DNA of 64,000 nt from an uncultured Desulfuromonas sp. (lineage in GTDB: Bacteria; Desulfobacterota; Desulfuromonadia; Desulfuromonadales; Desulfuromonadaceae). The position numbers and the translations under genes were made by a program. The notes below the pieces were generated by a model. The model was given only the letters and a program-made list of their open reading frames with translations, searched no databases and was not told the origin of the DNA. Positions 52,577 through 60,996 of this stretch are shown piece after piece. Each line of letters starts with the position of its first letter. Position 1 is the stretch's first letter. The stretch lies in NCBI RefSeq assembly GCF_963678835.1, contig NZ_OY787469.1:1550001-1614000 (forward strand), read 5' to 3'.

Positions 52577-54840
52577 CAGCCGTTGGTTGCCTTGTCTTTG
52601 TCGCGAGGCTCAAAACGGAACGTCAGCGTGTCGTTGCGACAGCCGATGTGCACGGTGCCGCCATGGCTGAGTTCACCAAACAAAATTGCATCAGAAAGCG
52701 GGTCACTGATTTTTTCCTGAATCAATCGGCCCAGTGGACGAGCTCCATAAGCCGGATCAAACCCTTCGCGGGCCAGATAGTGGCGGGCGGCGCTGCTGAT
52801 CTTCAAAGTGACCAGATTTTCCGCCAGACGCTGGCGTACCTCACCAATGAATTTCGTGACAATGCTGTCAATGGCTTGCGGTTGCAGGGCGCTGAAAATA
52901 ATTGTTGCATCGAGCCGGTTGCGGAACTCCGGTGAGAAAGCCTTCTCCAGCGCGTGGTCCGGGCTGCCGGTCAGGGCGGCGTTAAATCCGATTGGCGTGG
53001 TGCTCAATTCGCGAGCTCCGGCATTGCTGGTCATGATCAGGATGACATTGCGAAAATCCGCGACTTTGCCGTTGTTATCGGTCAAGCTGCCGTGATCCAT
53101 GATCTGCAGCAGGATGTTGAACAGGTCGGGATGGGCTTTTTCGATTTCGTCGAGCAGCAGCACTGTGTGCGGTTTTTTGATGACGGCATCGGTGAGTAAG
53201 CCACCCTGATCAAAGCCCACATAGCCCGGTGGTGCACCGATCAGCCGAGCCACCGAGTGTTTTTCCATGTACTCACTCATGTCAAAGCGGGTAAAAGCGA
53301 CTCCGAGCTGCTGGGCCAGTTGGCGAGCCACTTCGGTCTTGCCGACGCCGGTGGGACCGGCAAATAGAAATGAGCCGATGGGGTGTTCCGGATGGCCGAG
53401 TCCGGCGCGGGCACGCAGGATCGAGCGGACCACCTGGTGGATCGCCGGATCCTGGCCAAATACCTGTTGCCTGAGTTTGCGCTCCAGGTGTTGCAGTTGC
53501 TTGCGATCATCGCGGGAGACTGACCGTGGCGGGATCTGGGCCATCTCAGCAACAATCGTTTCAATGTCCTTGACCCGGATCGTCTGACGTCGACTGCCTT
53601 GGGTGCGCAACCGGGCCCCAATTTCATCGATCAGGTCGATGGCCTTGTCCGGAAGGTGGCGATGGGTGAGGTAGCGATTCGACAGCTCCGCTGCGGCGCG
53701 CAATACCTCATCGCTGTAGCGGATGGTGTGAAATTTTTCGTAGTGGCTGCGTAGCCCCTGAAGGATGGCCACCGTTTCATCAACGCTCGGTTCATGCACG
53801 TCAATTTTCTGGAAGCGTCGCGACAGCGCGCGATCTTTTTCAAACAGGGTCTTGTACTCGTCGTAGGTGGTCGCACCGATGCAGCGGATGTCGCCGGATG
53901 CCAGCATTGGTTTGAGAATGTTGGAGGCGTCCATGGATCCGCCGGACGTGGATCCGGCACCGATGATGGTGTGGATTTCGTCAATAAACAAAACCGGTTG
54001 CTCCTGCTCGGCCAACTCACTGAGAACCGCCTTAAGGCGTTCTTCAAAATCACCACGGTATTTGGTTCCGGCCAGCAAGGCCCCCATATCCAAGGCATAG
54101 ATCTGGCAGTCCTTAAGGATGTCCGGTGCGCTGTCCTCTTCAAACAGGGTGGCCAGACCTTCGGCAAGAGCCGTTTTTCCCGTACCCGGTTCGCCGACCA
54201 GAATCGGATTGTTTTTTCGGCGACGACACAACACCTGCATGGTGCGCTGCAGTTCATTTTTGCGGCCGATGAGTGGGTCAATTTTGCCGTCACGCGCCCG
54301 TTGGCGCAGGTCGACGGTGTAATTCTCCAGAGCGGTTTTCTTGCGCGCACCTTTCTCTTTTTTCTCGGACGCGTCCTTTGTTTTGGGTGTGGATGGCTTA
54401 TTCCCCTGGCTGCCGATACCGTGGGAGATGTAATTGAGCACATCAAGGCGTTCAATGCCCATGGTCGATAACAGTTGGGTGGAGTGGTTTTTGTCTTCAC
54501 TGAGGATGGAGACCAGGATGTCACTGGTGTTGACTTCATCCTTGCCGGCGGCACTACAGTGGGTGACAGCATGCTGTAACACCCGTTGCAATGCGGCGGT
54601 TTGTTCCGGGACCTGCTGCGCATCCTCAGGAACCGTCTCCATTTCCGCATCAAAGTACTGGTCAAGATCCAGGCGGATCTTGTCGACATCGCCACCGCAG
54701 TTGATGATGATTTTTTGCGAATCATCGTTGTAGAGCATGGCGTAGAGGATATGCTCGGTCGTCAGATACTCATGGTGGCGGTGTTGAGCTTCCTGCACTG
54801 CCAGGGAAAATATAATCTGAACTTCTTTACTGAATGTCAC
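52576..54840 (-). CDS. clpA: ATP-dependent Clp protease ATP-binding subunit ClpA
   Basis: ClpA (754 residues) unfolds proteins for ClpP. It has an N-domain (SKEVQIIFSLAVQEAQHRHH), a first AAA module with Walker A GEPGTGKTALAEG, and a second with GPTGVGKTEVARQ. A ClpP-docking loop is visible as TTPIGFNAAL. The GTG at 54840 aligns with the usual start just before FSKE; a TTG six codons earlier is an alternative. It follows clpS closely. clpP itself is not in the window. Confidence 0.96.
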   Translation of the reverse strand: MTFSKEVQIIFSLAVQEAQHRHHEYLTTEHILYAMLYNDDSQKIIINCGGDVDKIRLDLDQYFDAEMETVPEDAQQVPEQTAALQRVLQHAVTHCSAAGKDEVNTSDILVSILSEDKNHSTQLLSTMGIERLDVLNYISHGIGSQGNKPSTPKTKDASEKKEKGARKKTALENYTVDLRQRARDGKIDPLIGRKNELQRTMQVLCRRRKNNPILVGEPGTGKTALAEGLATLFEEDSAPDILKDCQIYALDMGALLAGTKYRGDFEERLKAVLSELAEQEQPVLFIDEIHTIIGAGSTSGGSMDASNILKPMLASGDIRCIGATTYDEYKTLFEKDRALSRRFQKIDVHEPSVDETVAILQGLRSHYEKFHTIRYSDEVLRAAAELSNRYLTHRHLPDKAIDLIDEIGARLRTQGSRRQTIRVKDIETIVAEMAQIPPRSVSRDDRKQLQHLERKLRQQVFGQDPAIHQVVRSILRARAGLGHPEHPIGSFLFAGPTGVGKTEVARQLAQQLGVAFTRFDMSEYMEKHSVARLIGAPPGYVGFDQGGLLTDAVIKKPHTVLLLDEIEKAHPDLFNILLQIMDHGSLTDNNGKVADFRNVILIMTSNAGARELSTTPIGFNAALTGSPDHALEKAFSPEFRNRLDATIIFSALQPQAIDSIVTKFIGEVRQRLAENLVTLKISSAARHYLAREGFDPAYGARPLGRLIQEKISDPLSDAILFGELSHGGTVHIGCRNDTLTFRFEPRDKDKATNG

Positions 54841-54854
54841 GACACAGAATCCTT

Positions 54855-55166
54855 TCAAGCCTCTTCAATGGAACAGCGGAGTGGGTGACCGGCGCTGCGT
54901 GCCCGGCGATGAGTTTGTTCAACTTTGGTCTCAGCAATTTCAAAGGGATAATTGCCGCAAACCGCCTGCCCTTCATGATGGATGGCCAGCATGATGCGGG
55001 TGGCTTCCGCCGGTTGTTTGCGATAGATGCTCTCCAACACCTCAACCACAAACTCCATGGTCGTGTAATCATCATTGTGCATGATGACATTGTAGCGTGG
55101 CGGACGAGCGATTTGTTCTTTTGAGACGACCTCGCCTTCCGGCGTGGTCTGTGTGGGTGGAGCCAT
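54855..55166 (-). CDS. clpS: ATP-dependent Clp protease adaptor ClpS
   Basis: ClpS (103 residues) binds N-terminal Leu, Phe, Tyr or Trp and hands substrates to ClpA. The N-degron pocket motif [20 protein letters not shown] and the later [20 protein letters not shown] are characteristic. It is the first gene of the clpS-clpA-aat operon on the minus strand. Confidence 0.96.
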   Translation of the reverse strand: MAPPTQTTPEGEVVSKEQIARPPRYNVIMHNDDYTTMEFVVEVLESIYRKQPAEATRIMLAIHHEGQAVCGNYPFEIAETKVEQTHRRARSAGHPLRCSIEEA

Positions 55167-55560
55167 GGCATCCTCGGTTTCGTTTTAATCGCAGGCAAGG
55201 GTGGTCGCATTTGTCAGCGGAGGACATCAAACGTTGAACGGACTCGGTTTGATTTTTATTGCTCCGTCAGCTTGACCGCCCGCAGGTGATCTTTATGTGG
55301 TGTTGCGAGTGCTGCCATTGGCACAGATGGTTTTGGCAACACTTTCTTTAGGATAGTTTTTTTTTCAAACAGAATCAATCTCTGTTGAGCTTTCGACGGC
55401 GGTGGCGATGGTGTGCATTGTCTGTGATCGAAGCGATCATCGCTGGCCGTTGTTTTGACCGGAATAAACGGTTGAACAAACATAAAGGATGTCTTAAACT
55501 ATTGGGATTATCGGATTGTGTGTAAACTGTCTTTCTTGCTGCACGCTGGAACCCTCAACG
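55167..55560. other. Intergenic region between clpS and ftsB
   Basis: A stretch of about 390 bases between divergent genes. It must hold the clpS promoter (minus strand) and a promoter for the FtsB-like gene (plus strand, described separately). A 75-codon open frame on the minus strand has no family resemblance and is not supported as a gene. Nothing else was recognised. Confidence 0.6.
55472..55500 (+). promoter_or_regulatory. Candidate promoter of the ftsB-like gene
   Basis: TTGAAC at 55472-55477 and TAAACT at 55495-55500 are 17 bases apart, about 60 bases before the proposed start codon. Confidence 0.45.
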
Positions 55561-55878
55561 ATGACCTCGGCGCCGGCCACAGAGTCGAAAAAAAACCTCA
55601 CTCAATCACGGTCTTTCTTATTGATTGCCGTGGCAGTGGTAGGACTCGGGTTCGCCTTATTCGGCGAGAAGGGAGCATTGCGTTTGCATCAGGTTCAGCA
55701 GCATCAAGCTCAATTGCTGGCGCATTATGAGCAACTGCAGCAGGCGAATACACGACTGCGCAATGAGATCGATTCGCTCAGTCATGATGAGCGTTACATG
55801 GAGCAGGTGGCACGCAGCACCTTCAATCTGGTACGCGATGGAGAAATAATTTACCAGTTCTCTCCGTCAACGCATTAG
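55561..55878 (+). CDS. FtsB/DivIC-family septum formation initiator
   Basis: The 105-residue protein has a short cytoplasmic N-terminus, one membrane span (about residues 18-34, FLLIAVAVVGLGFALFG), then a coiled coil (about 38-75, rich in Gln and Leu). It ends with the DivIC/FtsB motif ERYMEQVARSTFNLVRDGEI. Such proteins join FtsL and FtsQ in the divisome. The start at 55561 lacks a strong ribosome binding site; an in-frame GTG at 55516 is possible. A terminator follows at 55938. Confidence 0.85.
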   Translation: MTSAPATESKKNLTQSRSFLLIAVAVVGLGFALFGEKGALRLHQVQQHQAQLLAHYEQLQQANTRLRNEIDSLSHDERYMEQVARSTFNLVRDGEIIYQFSPSTH

Positions 55879-55937
55879 GAGACCGTCGTGAACCCGCTGT
55901 TGCGCTAATCTGGACAGGCGGTTCTGACTGTATTTGT

Positions 55938-55968
55938 ATAGGGGACGCTTGGTCCCCTATTTTGTTTG
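55938..55968 (+). terminator. Intrinsic terminator after the ftsB-like gene
   Basis: ATAGGGGAC and GTCCCCTAT pair in a nine-base stem with a five-base loop, followed by TTTTGTTTGT. Confidence 0.8.
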
Positions 55969-56054
55969 TCAGGGATTTCAGATGAGGAAATTCGCTGAGC
56001 ACCAAAAGTTTTCCGGAATAAACACCGGATTTGCCTACGAAGAGTAACGGATCA

Positions 56055-57719
56055 ATGAAAACACGTTTGAAAGAAGCGGTTGAGTTGGCATTGCGTCAAT
56101 GCTTCGACGCAGAAACGCTGACCAGTAATGAAATTCCCGATTTTGCCATTGAGGTGCCCAGCCGCAGTGACCATGGCGATTTTGCTGTCAATGCCGCTAT
56201 GCTCATGGCGCGTACAGAGAAAAAGGCGCCGCGACAGATTGCCGAAATTCTTGTCGCACAATTGAAAAAACAGCAAGGACTCTGGGATCGGGTTGAAATT
56301 GCCGGCCCCGGTTTTATCAACTTTTTTCTCAGTGCGTCCTGCTGGCATGAAGCGTTGAATCAGATTTATGCCCAGGGCGCCGGTTTCGGTAAATGTGATG
56401 TTGGCGCTGGCAAACGCGTCCAAGTGGAGTTTGTCAGTGCCAATCCCACCGGACCGCTGCATATCGGTCACGGCCGTGGTGCGGCCACTGGTGATGCTGT
56501 TGCCTCGGTGCTTCAGGAAGCCGGGTTCGAGGTGCAACGCGAATACTACATCAACGATGCCGGGAATCAGATGGACACCCTTGGGCGCTCCATCTATCTG
56601 CGTTATTGCCAACTGAACGGACAGGAAATTGACTTTCCTGAAGATTGCTATCAGGGCGATTACATTCGCGACTATGCCCAGCAGGTTCTCGATCGCGAAG
56701 GGCGACGTTTTCTCGACATGGAAGAATGTGACGCCATCGCCTGGTTCTCCCGCGAGGGCGGCGAAGCGATTCGTCAGGGTATTGACGCCGACCTGCAGCA
56801 GTTCGGCATCCGTTTTGACAACTGGTACAGCGAGCAGACCCTCTATGATCGTGATCTGGTCAAGCAGGGCATTGATGCCCTGACTCGCGATGGGTACACG
56901 TACGAGCAGGACGGTGCCATCTGGTTCCGTACCACGGACTTTGGCGATGACAAAGATCGGGTGCTGATTCGTTCCAACGGGGCCACCACCTATTTTGCTT
57001 CGGACGTGGCTTATCACCGGGAAAAATATCAGCGCGGTTTCGATATTGTTATCGATGTGTGGGGGGCTGACCATCATGGCTATGTGCCGCGCATGAAAGC
57101 GGTCCTTGCTGCGCTGGGACGCAATCCGGAAGATCTTCAGATCATTCTGGTGCAGTTGGTCAATCTGTTGCGCGAAGGTGATCAGATTGCCATGAGTACT
57201 CGCGCAGGGAAATTTGTCACTCTCAAAGAAGTGGTGGATGAAGTTGGCAAAGATGCCTGCCGGTTCTTTTTCCTTATGCGTCGCTCCGACAGTCAGCTCG
57301 ACTTTGATCTTGAACTGGCTAAAAAGCAGAGCACTGAAAATCCGGTTTATTATGTTCAGTACGCCCATGCCCGGGTGTGCAGTATTAATCGTAATGCCGA
57401 AGAGAGCGGGATTGCTCTGCTCGGCGGCAGCGAGGTCAAGCTCGATACCCTGACTTTGCCCGAAGAGTTGCAGCTGACCAAGATGATGTCACGCTATCCC
57501 GAAGTGGTTGCTTCCGCAGCGTTGAATTATGAGCCGCATAAGATTACCTTTTATCTTCAGGAACTCGCTGCCCAGTTCCACAGCTACTACAACCAGCATC
57601 GGGTGATTGTCGATGATGTCGATGTCAGCCAGGCGCGGTTATATCTGGTTAATGCTGTTAAACAAGTGGTGTCCAATGCCCTCACAGTTCTCGGGGTTTC
57701 CGCCCCGGAAAAAATGTAA
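56055..57719 (+). CDS. argS: Arginyl-tRNA synthetase
   Basis: ArgS (554 residues) is a class I synthetase. The N-terminal Add1 domain is followed by the HIGH signature in SANPTGPLHIGHGRGAATGD, a relaxed KMSKS loop seen as QIAMSTRAGKFVTL, and the anticodon-binding helical domain ending in VLGVSAPEKM. ATG 56055 gives the usual start (MKTRLKEAVELAL). Confidence 0.97.
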   Translation: MKTRLKEAVELALRQCFDAETLTSNEIPDFAIEVPSRSDHGDFAVNAAMLMARTEKKAPRQIAEILVAQLKKQQGLWDRVEIAGPGFINFFLSASCWHEALNQIYAQGAGFGKCDVGAGKRVQVEFVSANPTGPLHIGHGRGAATGDAVASVLQEAGFEVQREYYINDAGNQMDTLGRSIYLRYCQLNGQEIDFPEDCYQGDYIRDYAQQVLDREGRRFLDMEECDAIAWFSREGGEAIRQGIDADLQQFGIRFDNWYSEQTLYDRDLVKQGIDALTRDGYTYEQDGAIWFRTTDFGDDKDRVLIRSNGATTYFASDVAYHREKYQRGFDIVIDVWGADHHGYVPRMKAVLAALGRNPEDLQIILVQLVNLLREGDQIAMSTRAGKFVTLKEVVDEVGKDACRFFFLMRRSDSQLDFDLELAKKQSTENPVYYVQYAHARVCSINRNAEESGIALLGGSEVKLDTLTLPEELQLTKMMSRYPEVVASAALNYEPHKITFYLQELAAQFHSYYNQHRVIVDDVDVSQARLYLVNAVKQVVSNALTVLGVSAPEKM

Positions 57720-57737
57720 GCAACTCGGAGGTAAGTG

Positions 57738-58466
57738 ATGTCTCAAGTGGATTACAGTCGGCGTGACCCCAAGACCAATGGCCGTCGTTTTATCACTGTT
57801 CTGATTCTGGTCGTCGTCTTGTGTCTGGTCAGTTTTTCCCTGGGCTTGATGGTTGGTAAAAGCGGTAAACCCGCTGTGGAAACAACACAGATTCAAACGG
57901 TTCCGCTGCCGCCGCAACCGAAAACCGCAGCACCGCAAGCGCTGCCTGACTCCGCTCCGGAAGCACCGGTGCCGGACGATAAGGCCGCTGACGCCACCAC
58001 TGAGCTTGCCGAGCAGCCGACCTCAAACGATCCATTACGCGAATTGTTGCCGCCGGTTGAACAGATGCCTTTAGGCAGTGGGATCAATCATGATGCGGAA
58101 CAAGACACACCTGCGACTGAGCCGGTCGTACCTGCGACTGCGGTGACGGATGCTGTGCCTGCCAAAGAGGTGGTGACTGCGCCGGTCGTGGTGCAACCGC
58201 AACCGGTGACAGCCGTTACCGCTACGGCCGTTGGCTATGCGGTTCAGGTGGCGTCATTTAAACATCGCCAAGATGCCGAGACCATGAGTGCTAAACTGGG
58301 TAAGGATTTTCCGGTCGTGGTGCGTCAGGCTGATCTCGGTAAAAAAGGCGTGTGGTATCGGGTGTTGGTCGGCCCGGTGGCAACCAAGGCGGAAGCTGAA
58401 ACCCTCAAGCAGGATTTAAAAAAGAAAGCGTCCACGGACGGCTTCATCAAAAAAATCAGTGCTTAA
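57738..58466 (+). CDS. SPOR-domain membrane protein
   Basis: The 242-residue protein has a basic cytoplasmic N-terminus, one membrane span at about residues 18-40 and a long Pro/Ala/Glu/Thr-rich periplasmic linker. A C-terminal SPOR domain follows (YAVQVASFKHRQDAETMSAK, GVWYRVLVGPVATKAEAETL). SPOR domains bind denuded glycan strands at the division septum, as in FtsN and DedD. ATG 57738 lies six bases behind GGAGGT. It follows argS by 18 bases. Confidence 0.9.
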   Translation: MSQVDYSRRDPKTNGRRFITVLILVVVLCLVSFSLGLMVGKSGKPAVETTQIQTVPLPPQPKTAAPQALPDSAPEAPVPDDKAADATTELAEQPTSNDPLRELLPPVEQMPLGSGINHDAEQDTPATEPVVPATAVTDAVPAKEVVTAPVVVQPQPVTAVTATAVGYAVQVASFKHRQDAETMSAKLGKDFPVVVRQADLGKKGVWYRVLVGPVATKAEAETLKQDLKKKASTDGFIKKISA

Positions 58467-58496
58467 AAAAGAATGTGAACGGGGGAACTTTTTGTC

Positions 58497-58525
58497 TTGA
58501 CAAGAGCGCGCTAAACGCGTAGATT
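58497..58525 (+). promoter_or_regulatory. Sigma70-type promoter of the tRNA-fMet/tRNA-Met pair
   Basis: TTGACA at 58497-58502 and TAGATT at 58520-58525 are spaced by 17 bases; transcription would begin a few bases before the first tRNA. Confidence 0.7.
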
Positions 58526-58539
58526 TCCCCTCGCTTTGA

Positions 58540-58616
<77 letters not shown>

Positions 58617-58647
58617 AACAATAAACCGGCAACGGTTAACATAGTAC

Positions 58648-58724
58648 GGCGGTGTAGCTCAGTTGGTTAGAGCATGCGGCTCATATCCGCAGTGTCCGGA
58701 GTTCGAATCTCTGCACCGCCACCA
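58648..58724 (+). tRNA. tRNA-Met, elongator (anticodon CAT)
   Basis: Acceptor GGCGGTG pairs with CACCGCC, then A and CCA. The anticodon arm is TGCGG-CTCATAT-CCGCA. Without the initiator features it is either elongator tRNA-Met or a TilS-modified tRNA-Ile reading AUA; Met is more likely from overall form. Its 3' end is the likely integration site of the element to the right. Confidence 0.9.
58703..58724 (+). other. Candidate attachment site (attL) in the tRNA 3' end
   Basis: The T arm and acceptor 3' half of the tRNA directly precede a tyrosine recombinase gene, the usual layout for tRNA-targeted islands. A repeat of this segment was not noticed within the window, so the other end should be to the right of 64000. 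Confidence 0.4.
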
Positions 58725-58726
58725 AT

Positions 58727-58769
58727 AAAAGTAAGGCCCAGTTGAAAACGTAGACTGGGCCTTACTTTT
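58727..58769 (+). terminator. Intrinsic terminator after tRNA-Met
   Basis: AAAAGTAAGGCCCAGT and ACTGGGCCTTACTTTT form a perfect 16-base stem with an 11-base loop and a T tract. It separates tRNA transcription from the integrase gene. Confidence 0.9.
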
Positions 58770-58799
58770 TCGTGTTTCAGCTCTTTTGATATTGCTCCC

Positions 58800-58829
58800 T
58801 TGACAGCAAGTGCTACAGCATTTGCTACA
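58800..58829 (+). promoter_or_regulatory. Candidate integrase promoter with TGCTACA repeats
   Basis: TTGACA at 58800-58805 lacks a good -10 at 17 bases. The region holds two TGCTACA copies (58811-58817 and 58823-58829) with a 12-base period. They may be an operator, or binding sites for the integrase or an excisionase. Confidence 0.35.
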
Positions 58830-58840
58830 TCGGAGATTAA

Positions 58841-60691
58841 ATGGGAGCGACACATCTTCTACGGCGTGGTGAGGTTTACTACTTTCGCCGCACTGTCCCA
58901 ATCGACATACGTCGATACTTTTTCCGTTCTCAGATCTGGAAGTCAACTCGCTGCACGCAGAAATGCGAAGCCATGGCACTCGTGCGCCAATGGTCAGCGG
59001 CATTCGATCGTGTAGCACTAAAAATCAGGAGTGGTGTATTGAGTCCCGAAGAGATAGAGCAAATAGTCCAGAACTATGTACAGACGTTTTTGGATAATGT
59101 GGAACATCATCGTGACAAAGGTTCATCGTTGGTAGATGTTGCTTATTCTAAACCGCAAATGGCTGTGCCGTTTGATTGGAACTCTGACTTGGCTGAGTTG
59201 AAAGGCGCATTTCCCTTGAGTGGAGGAACGACGACTGTTGAGCAGCGAGAGCGTCTTATTTTGCATTACGAAAACAAGATCAGGCTGTTTCGCCAAAGTT
59301 TAGCGGCGGGTGACATTCCTGCTCCAGAAGGTTGCCAGCTGGGTTTAGACCTTCAGGTGCTGGCTATTGCGGATAAATATGGCGTGGAAGAGAAAGGTTT
59401 TCGCATTCTGTACCGGAGGGTGCTTAAAGCGATGATCTCAGCATATGGGGTGGAAATTGAGCGTCTCAGAGGGAATTACGATAATGGATATGATGCGACT
59501 GGTGCAGAAGCGCTGAGTGTCAGGCCAATGAAGGTTGAGCCGAAACCTCCAGTTAAACCCGTAGGGCCGAAAATGAGCGAGCTGATTGACCGATACTTTG
59601 ACGCCTTGGCGGGACAACGTCAGCGAAAGAAGAAAACTGTAGCAGAGTATCGAGGCATGTTGGCGGACCTTATCGAGATTGTTGGGGACAAGCGAGTCGA
59701 AGATTTGTGTCGAGATGACGTTCACCAATACCTTACCGTGCAAAAGCGTCTGCCGGCAAATCGTAATAAGGCGAAAGCTTATCGAGGGCTCTCTGTCTCT
59801 CAGATAATGGGGATGTCTGATGTGACTCCTCAATCAGAGACCACTATCAAGAATGCGTTTAGGCAGGTGAAAGCCTTTTGCGCTTGGCTTGCTGATGAGG
59901 GAATCGTTGAGCGCAATGTCACCTCAGGAATTAATTTCACTGTTGTGAAGAGGCGTCGTGAAGATGAGGAACGTGATGCTTATTCGAGAGAGGACGTTGA
60001 AAATTTAGTCAAAGGGCTTAAGGCGGAACGTCGGATGGATCATAAGCGCTGGGGAGAGCGTGACAATACGACCTTCTTGGGTCGCCCAGAGCGCTTCTGG
60101 GTTCCTCTTCTCTCGCTTTTTTGTGGTCTGCGTCTTGAAGAGGCCTGTCAACTGCTGGTGACCGATGTTTATCAGGATGAGGGCGTCTGGTGTGTTAAAT
60201 GTGACTGGTTCGATGGTAATGGCGCGGAAGTTAAAAGTCTGAAGACGCCTTCGAGTAAACGGGTGCTGCCCATACCTAACACGCTCATAGAGTTGGGGTT
60301 TATCGATTTCTGGGACCAAACGAAACAGGAAGGACAGCAGCGGTTGTTCTATCGGTTAACAAAAGGGACTGCTGATGAAAAGTATCAGGCGAATATTCGG
60401 GACTGGTATAACGGTCAGAAGGGGAAGCACGAAGGCTTCGAGAATCGTTATATTGACGACAGTCCCCGAAAGTCTTTCCATAGTTTGCGGCATACCTATG
60501 GAACCGCAATAGGCCATATGGATATTACCGACAGGCTCCACGCTGAATTGATGGGACACGCAAAGGCGACAATCTCTGGCAATCGATATATGAAACCCCA
60601 CCCGATAAACATGAAGCTTGAAATTCTGAATCAGATTGACTACGGCGTAGATTTTAAGGGCGAACTTGGTCATTGGAATGACTGGCATTAA
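58841..60691 (+). CDS. Tyrosine recombinase / site-specific integrase (large, DUF6538 type)
   Basis: A 616-residue integrase starting with GATHLLRRGEVYYFRRTVP, the DUF6538-like N-terminus found in large phage and island integrases. A SAM-like core-binding domain is near residues 245-370. The catalytic domain has Arg431 (GLRLEEACQL), His547 and Arg550 (HSLRHTYG), His573 (GHAK) and the nucleophile Tyr583 (NRYMK). All key residues are present, so it should be active. It lies next to its presumed tRNA target and points into the element. Confidence 0.92.
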   Translation: MGATHLLRRGEVYYFRRTVPIDIRRYFFRSQIWKSTRCTQKCEAMALVRQWSAAFDRVALKIRSGVLSPEEIEQIVQNYVQTFLDNVEHHRDKGSSLVDVAYSKPQMAVPFDWNSDLAELKGAFPLSGGTTTVEQRERLILHYENKIRLFRQSLAAGDIPAPEGCQLGLDLQVLAIADKYGVEEKGFRILYRRVLKAMISAYGVEIERLRGNYDNGYDATGAEALSVRPMKVEPKPPVKPVGPKMSELIDRYFDALAGQRQRKKKTVAEYRGMLADLIEIVGDKRVEDLCRDDVHQYLTVQKRLPANRNKAKAYRGLSVSQIMGMSDVTPQSETTIKNAFRQVKAFCAWLADEGIVERNVTSGINFTVVKRRREDEERDAYSREDVENLVKGLKAERRMDHKRWGERDNTTFLGRPERFWVPLLSLFCGLRLEEACQLLVTDVYQDEGVWCVKCDWFDGNGAEVKSLKTPSSKRVLPIPNTLIELGFIDFWDQTKQEGQQRLFYRLTKGTADEKYQANIRDWYNGQKGKHEGFENRYIDDSPRKSFHSLRHTYGTAIGHMDITDRLHAELMGHAKATISGNRYMKPHPINMKLEILNQIDYGVDFKGELGHWNDWH

Positions 60692-60826
60692 ATGCAGGGG
60701 AGCAGAAACTGGCAAGACGTGCTTAGGGCAGCTAAAGGATTCAGAATGACTCTAGACTACACCTCATGATTTTAGGCTGTTGGTGTTTTTGATTCTTGCC
60801 AAGATTCCTTTTGTACGCAATAGCGC

Positions 60827-60855
60827 GTGACAGATGTAGTGAAAGGAGTTAAATT
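60827..60855 (+). promoter_or_regulatory. Candidate promoter of the Wadjet operon
   Basis: GTGACA at 60827-60832 and TAAATT at 60850-60855 are 17 bases apart, about 40 bases before the small open reading frame at 60895. The 200 bases from the integrase stop to that frame hold no other recognised feature. Confidence 0.4.
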
Positions 60856-60894
60856 AATCGTCTTTACTCTTGGCGTTTTTTTAAGGACATGTCT

Positions 60895-60996
60895 ATGCAG
60901 GTCTTTGGAATGCCACTTTCACAGAATACACAGCTCTCTCTATCACTTCAGCAAGTTGTTCTCGAAAGCGCTGTTGAAATCAAGGATGTTCATTGA
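60895..60996 (+). CDS. Small 33-residue open reading frame coupled to jetA
   Basis: An ATG preceded at seven bases by AAGGA opens a 33-codon frame (MQVFGMPLSQNTQLSLSLQQ and onward to VEIKDVH). Its stop TGA shares one base with the jetA start codon (TGATG). This is the arrangement expected for translational coupling, so it may be a leader peptide or a tiny unrecognised component. No homologue is recognised, and a chance frame cannot be excluded. Confidence 0.4.
   Translation: MQVFGMPLSQNTQLSLSLQQVVLESAVEIKDVH

Noticed and set aside
52576..54840. Reading clpA as ClpB or ClpC
   Set aside because: The partner clpS, the N-domain start, the absence of a long ClpB-type middle coiled coil and the IGF-type ClpP loop favour ClpA.
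55256..55483. A 75-codon minus-strand frame in the clpS-ftsB gap
   Set aside because: Low-complexity proline and lysine content, no ribosome binding site of note and no family resemblance; it overlaps the likely ftsB promoter.
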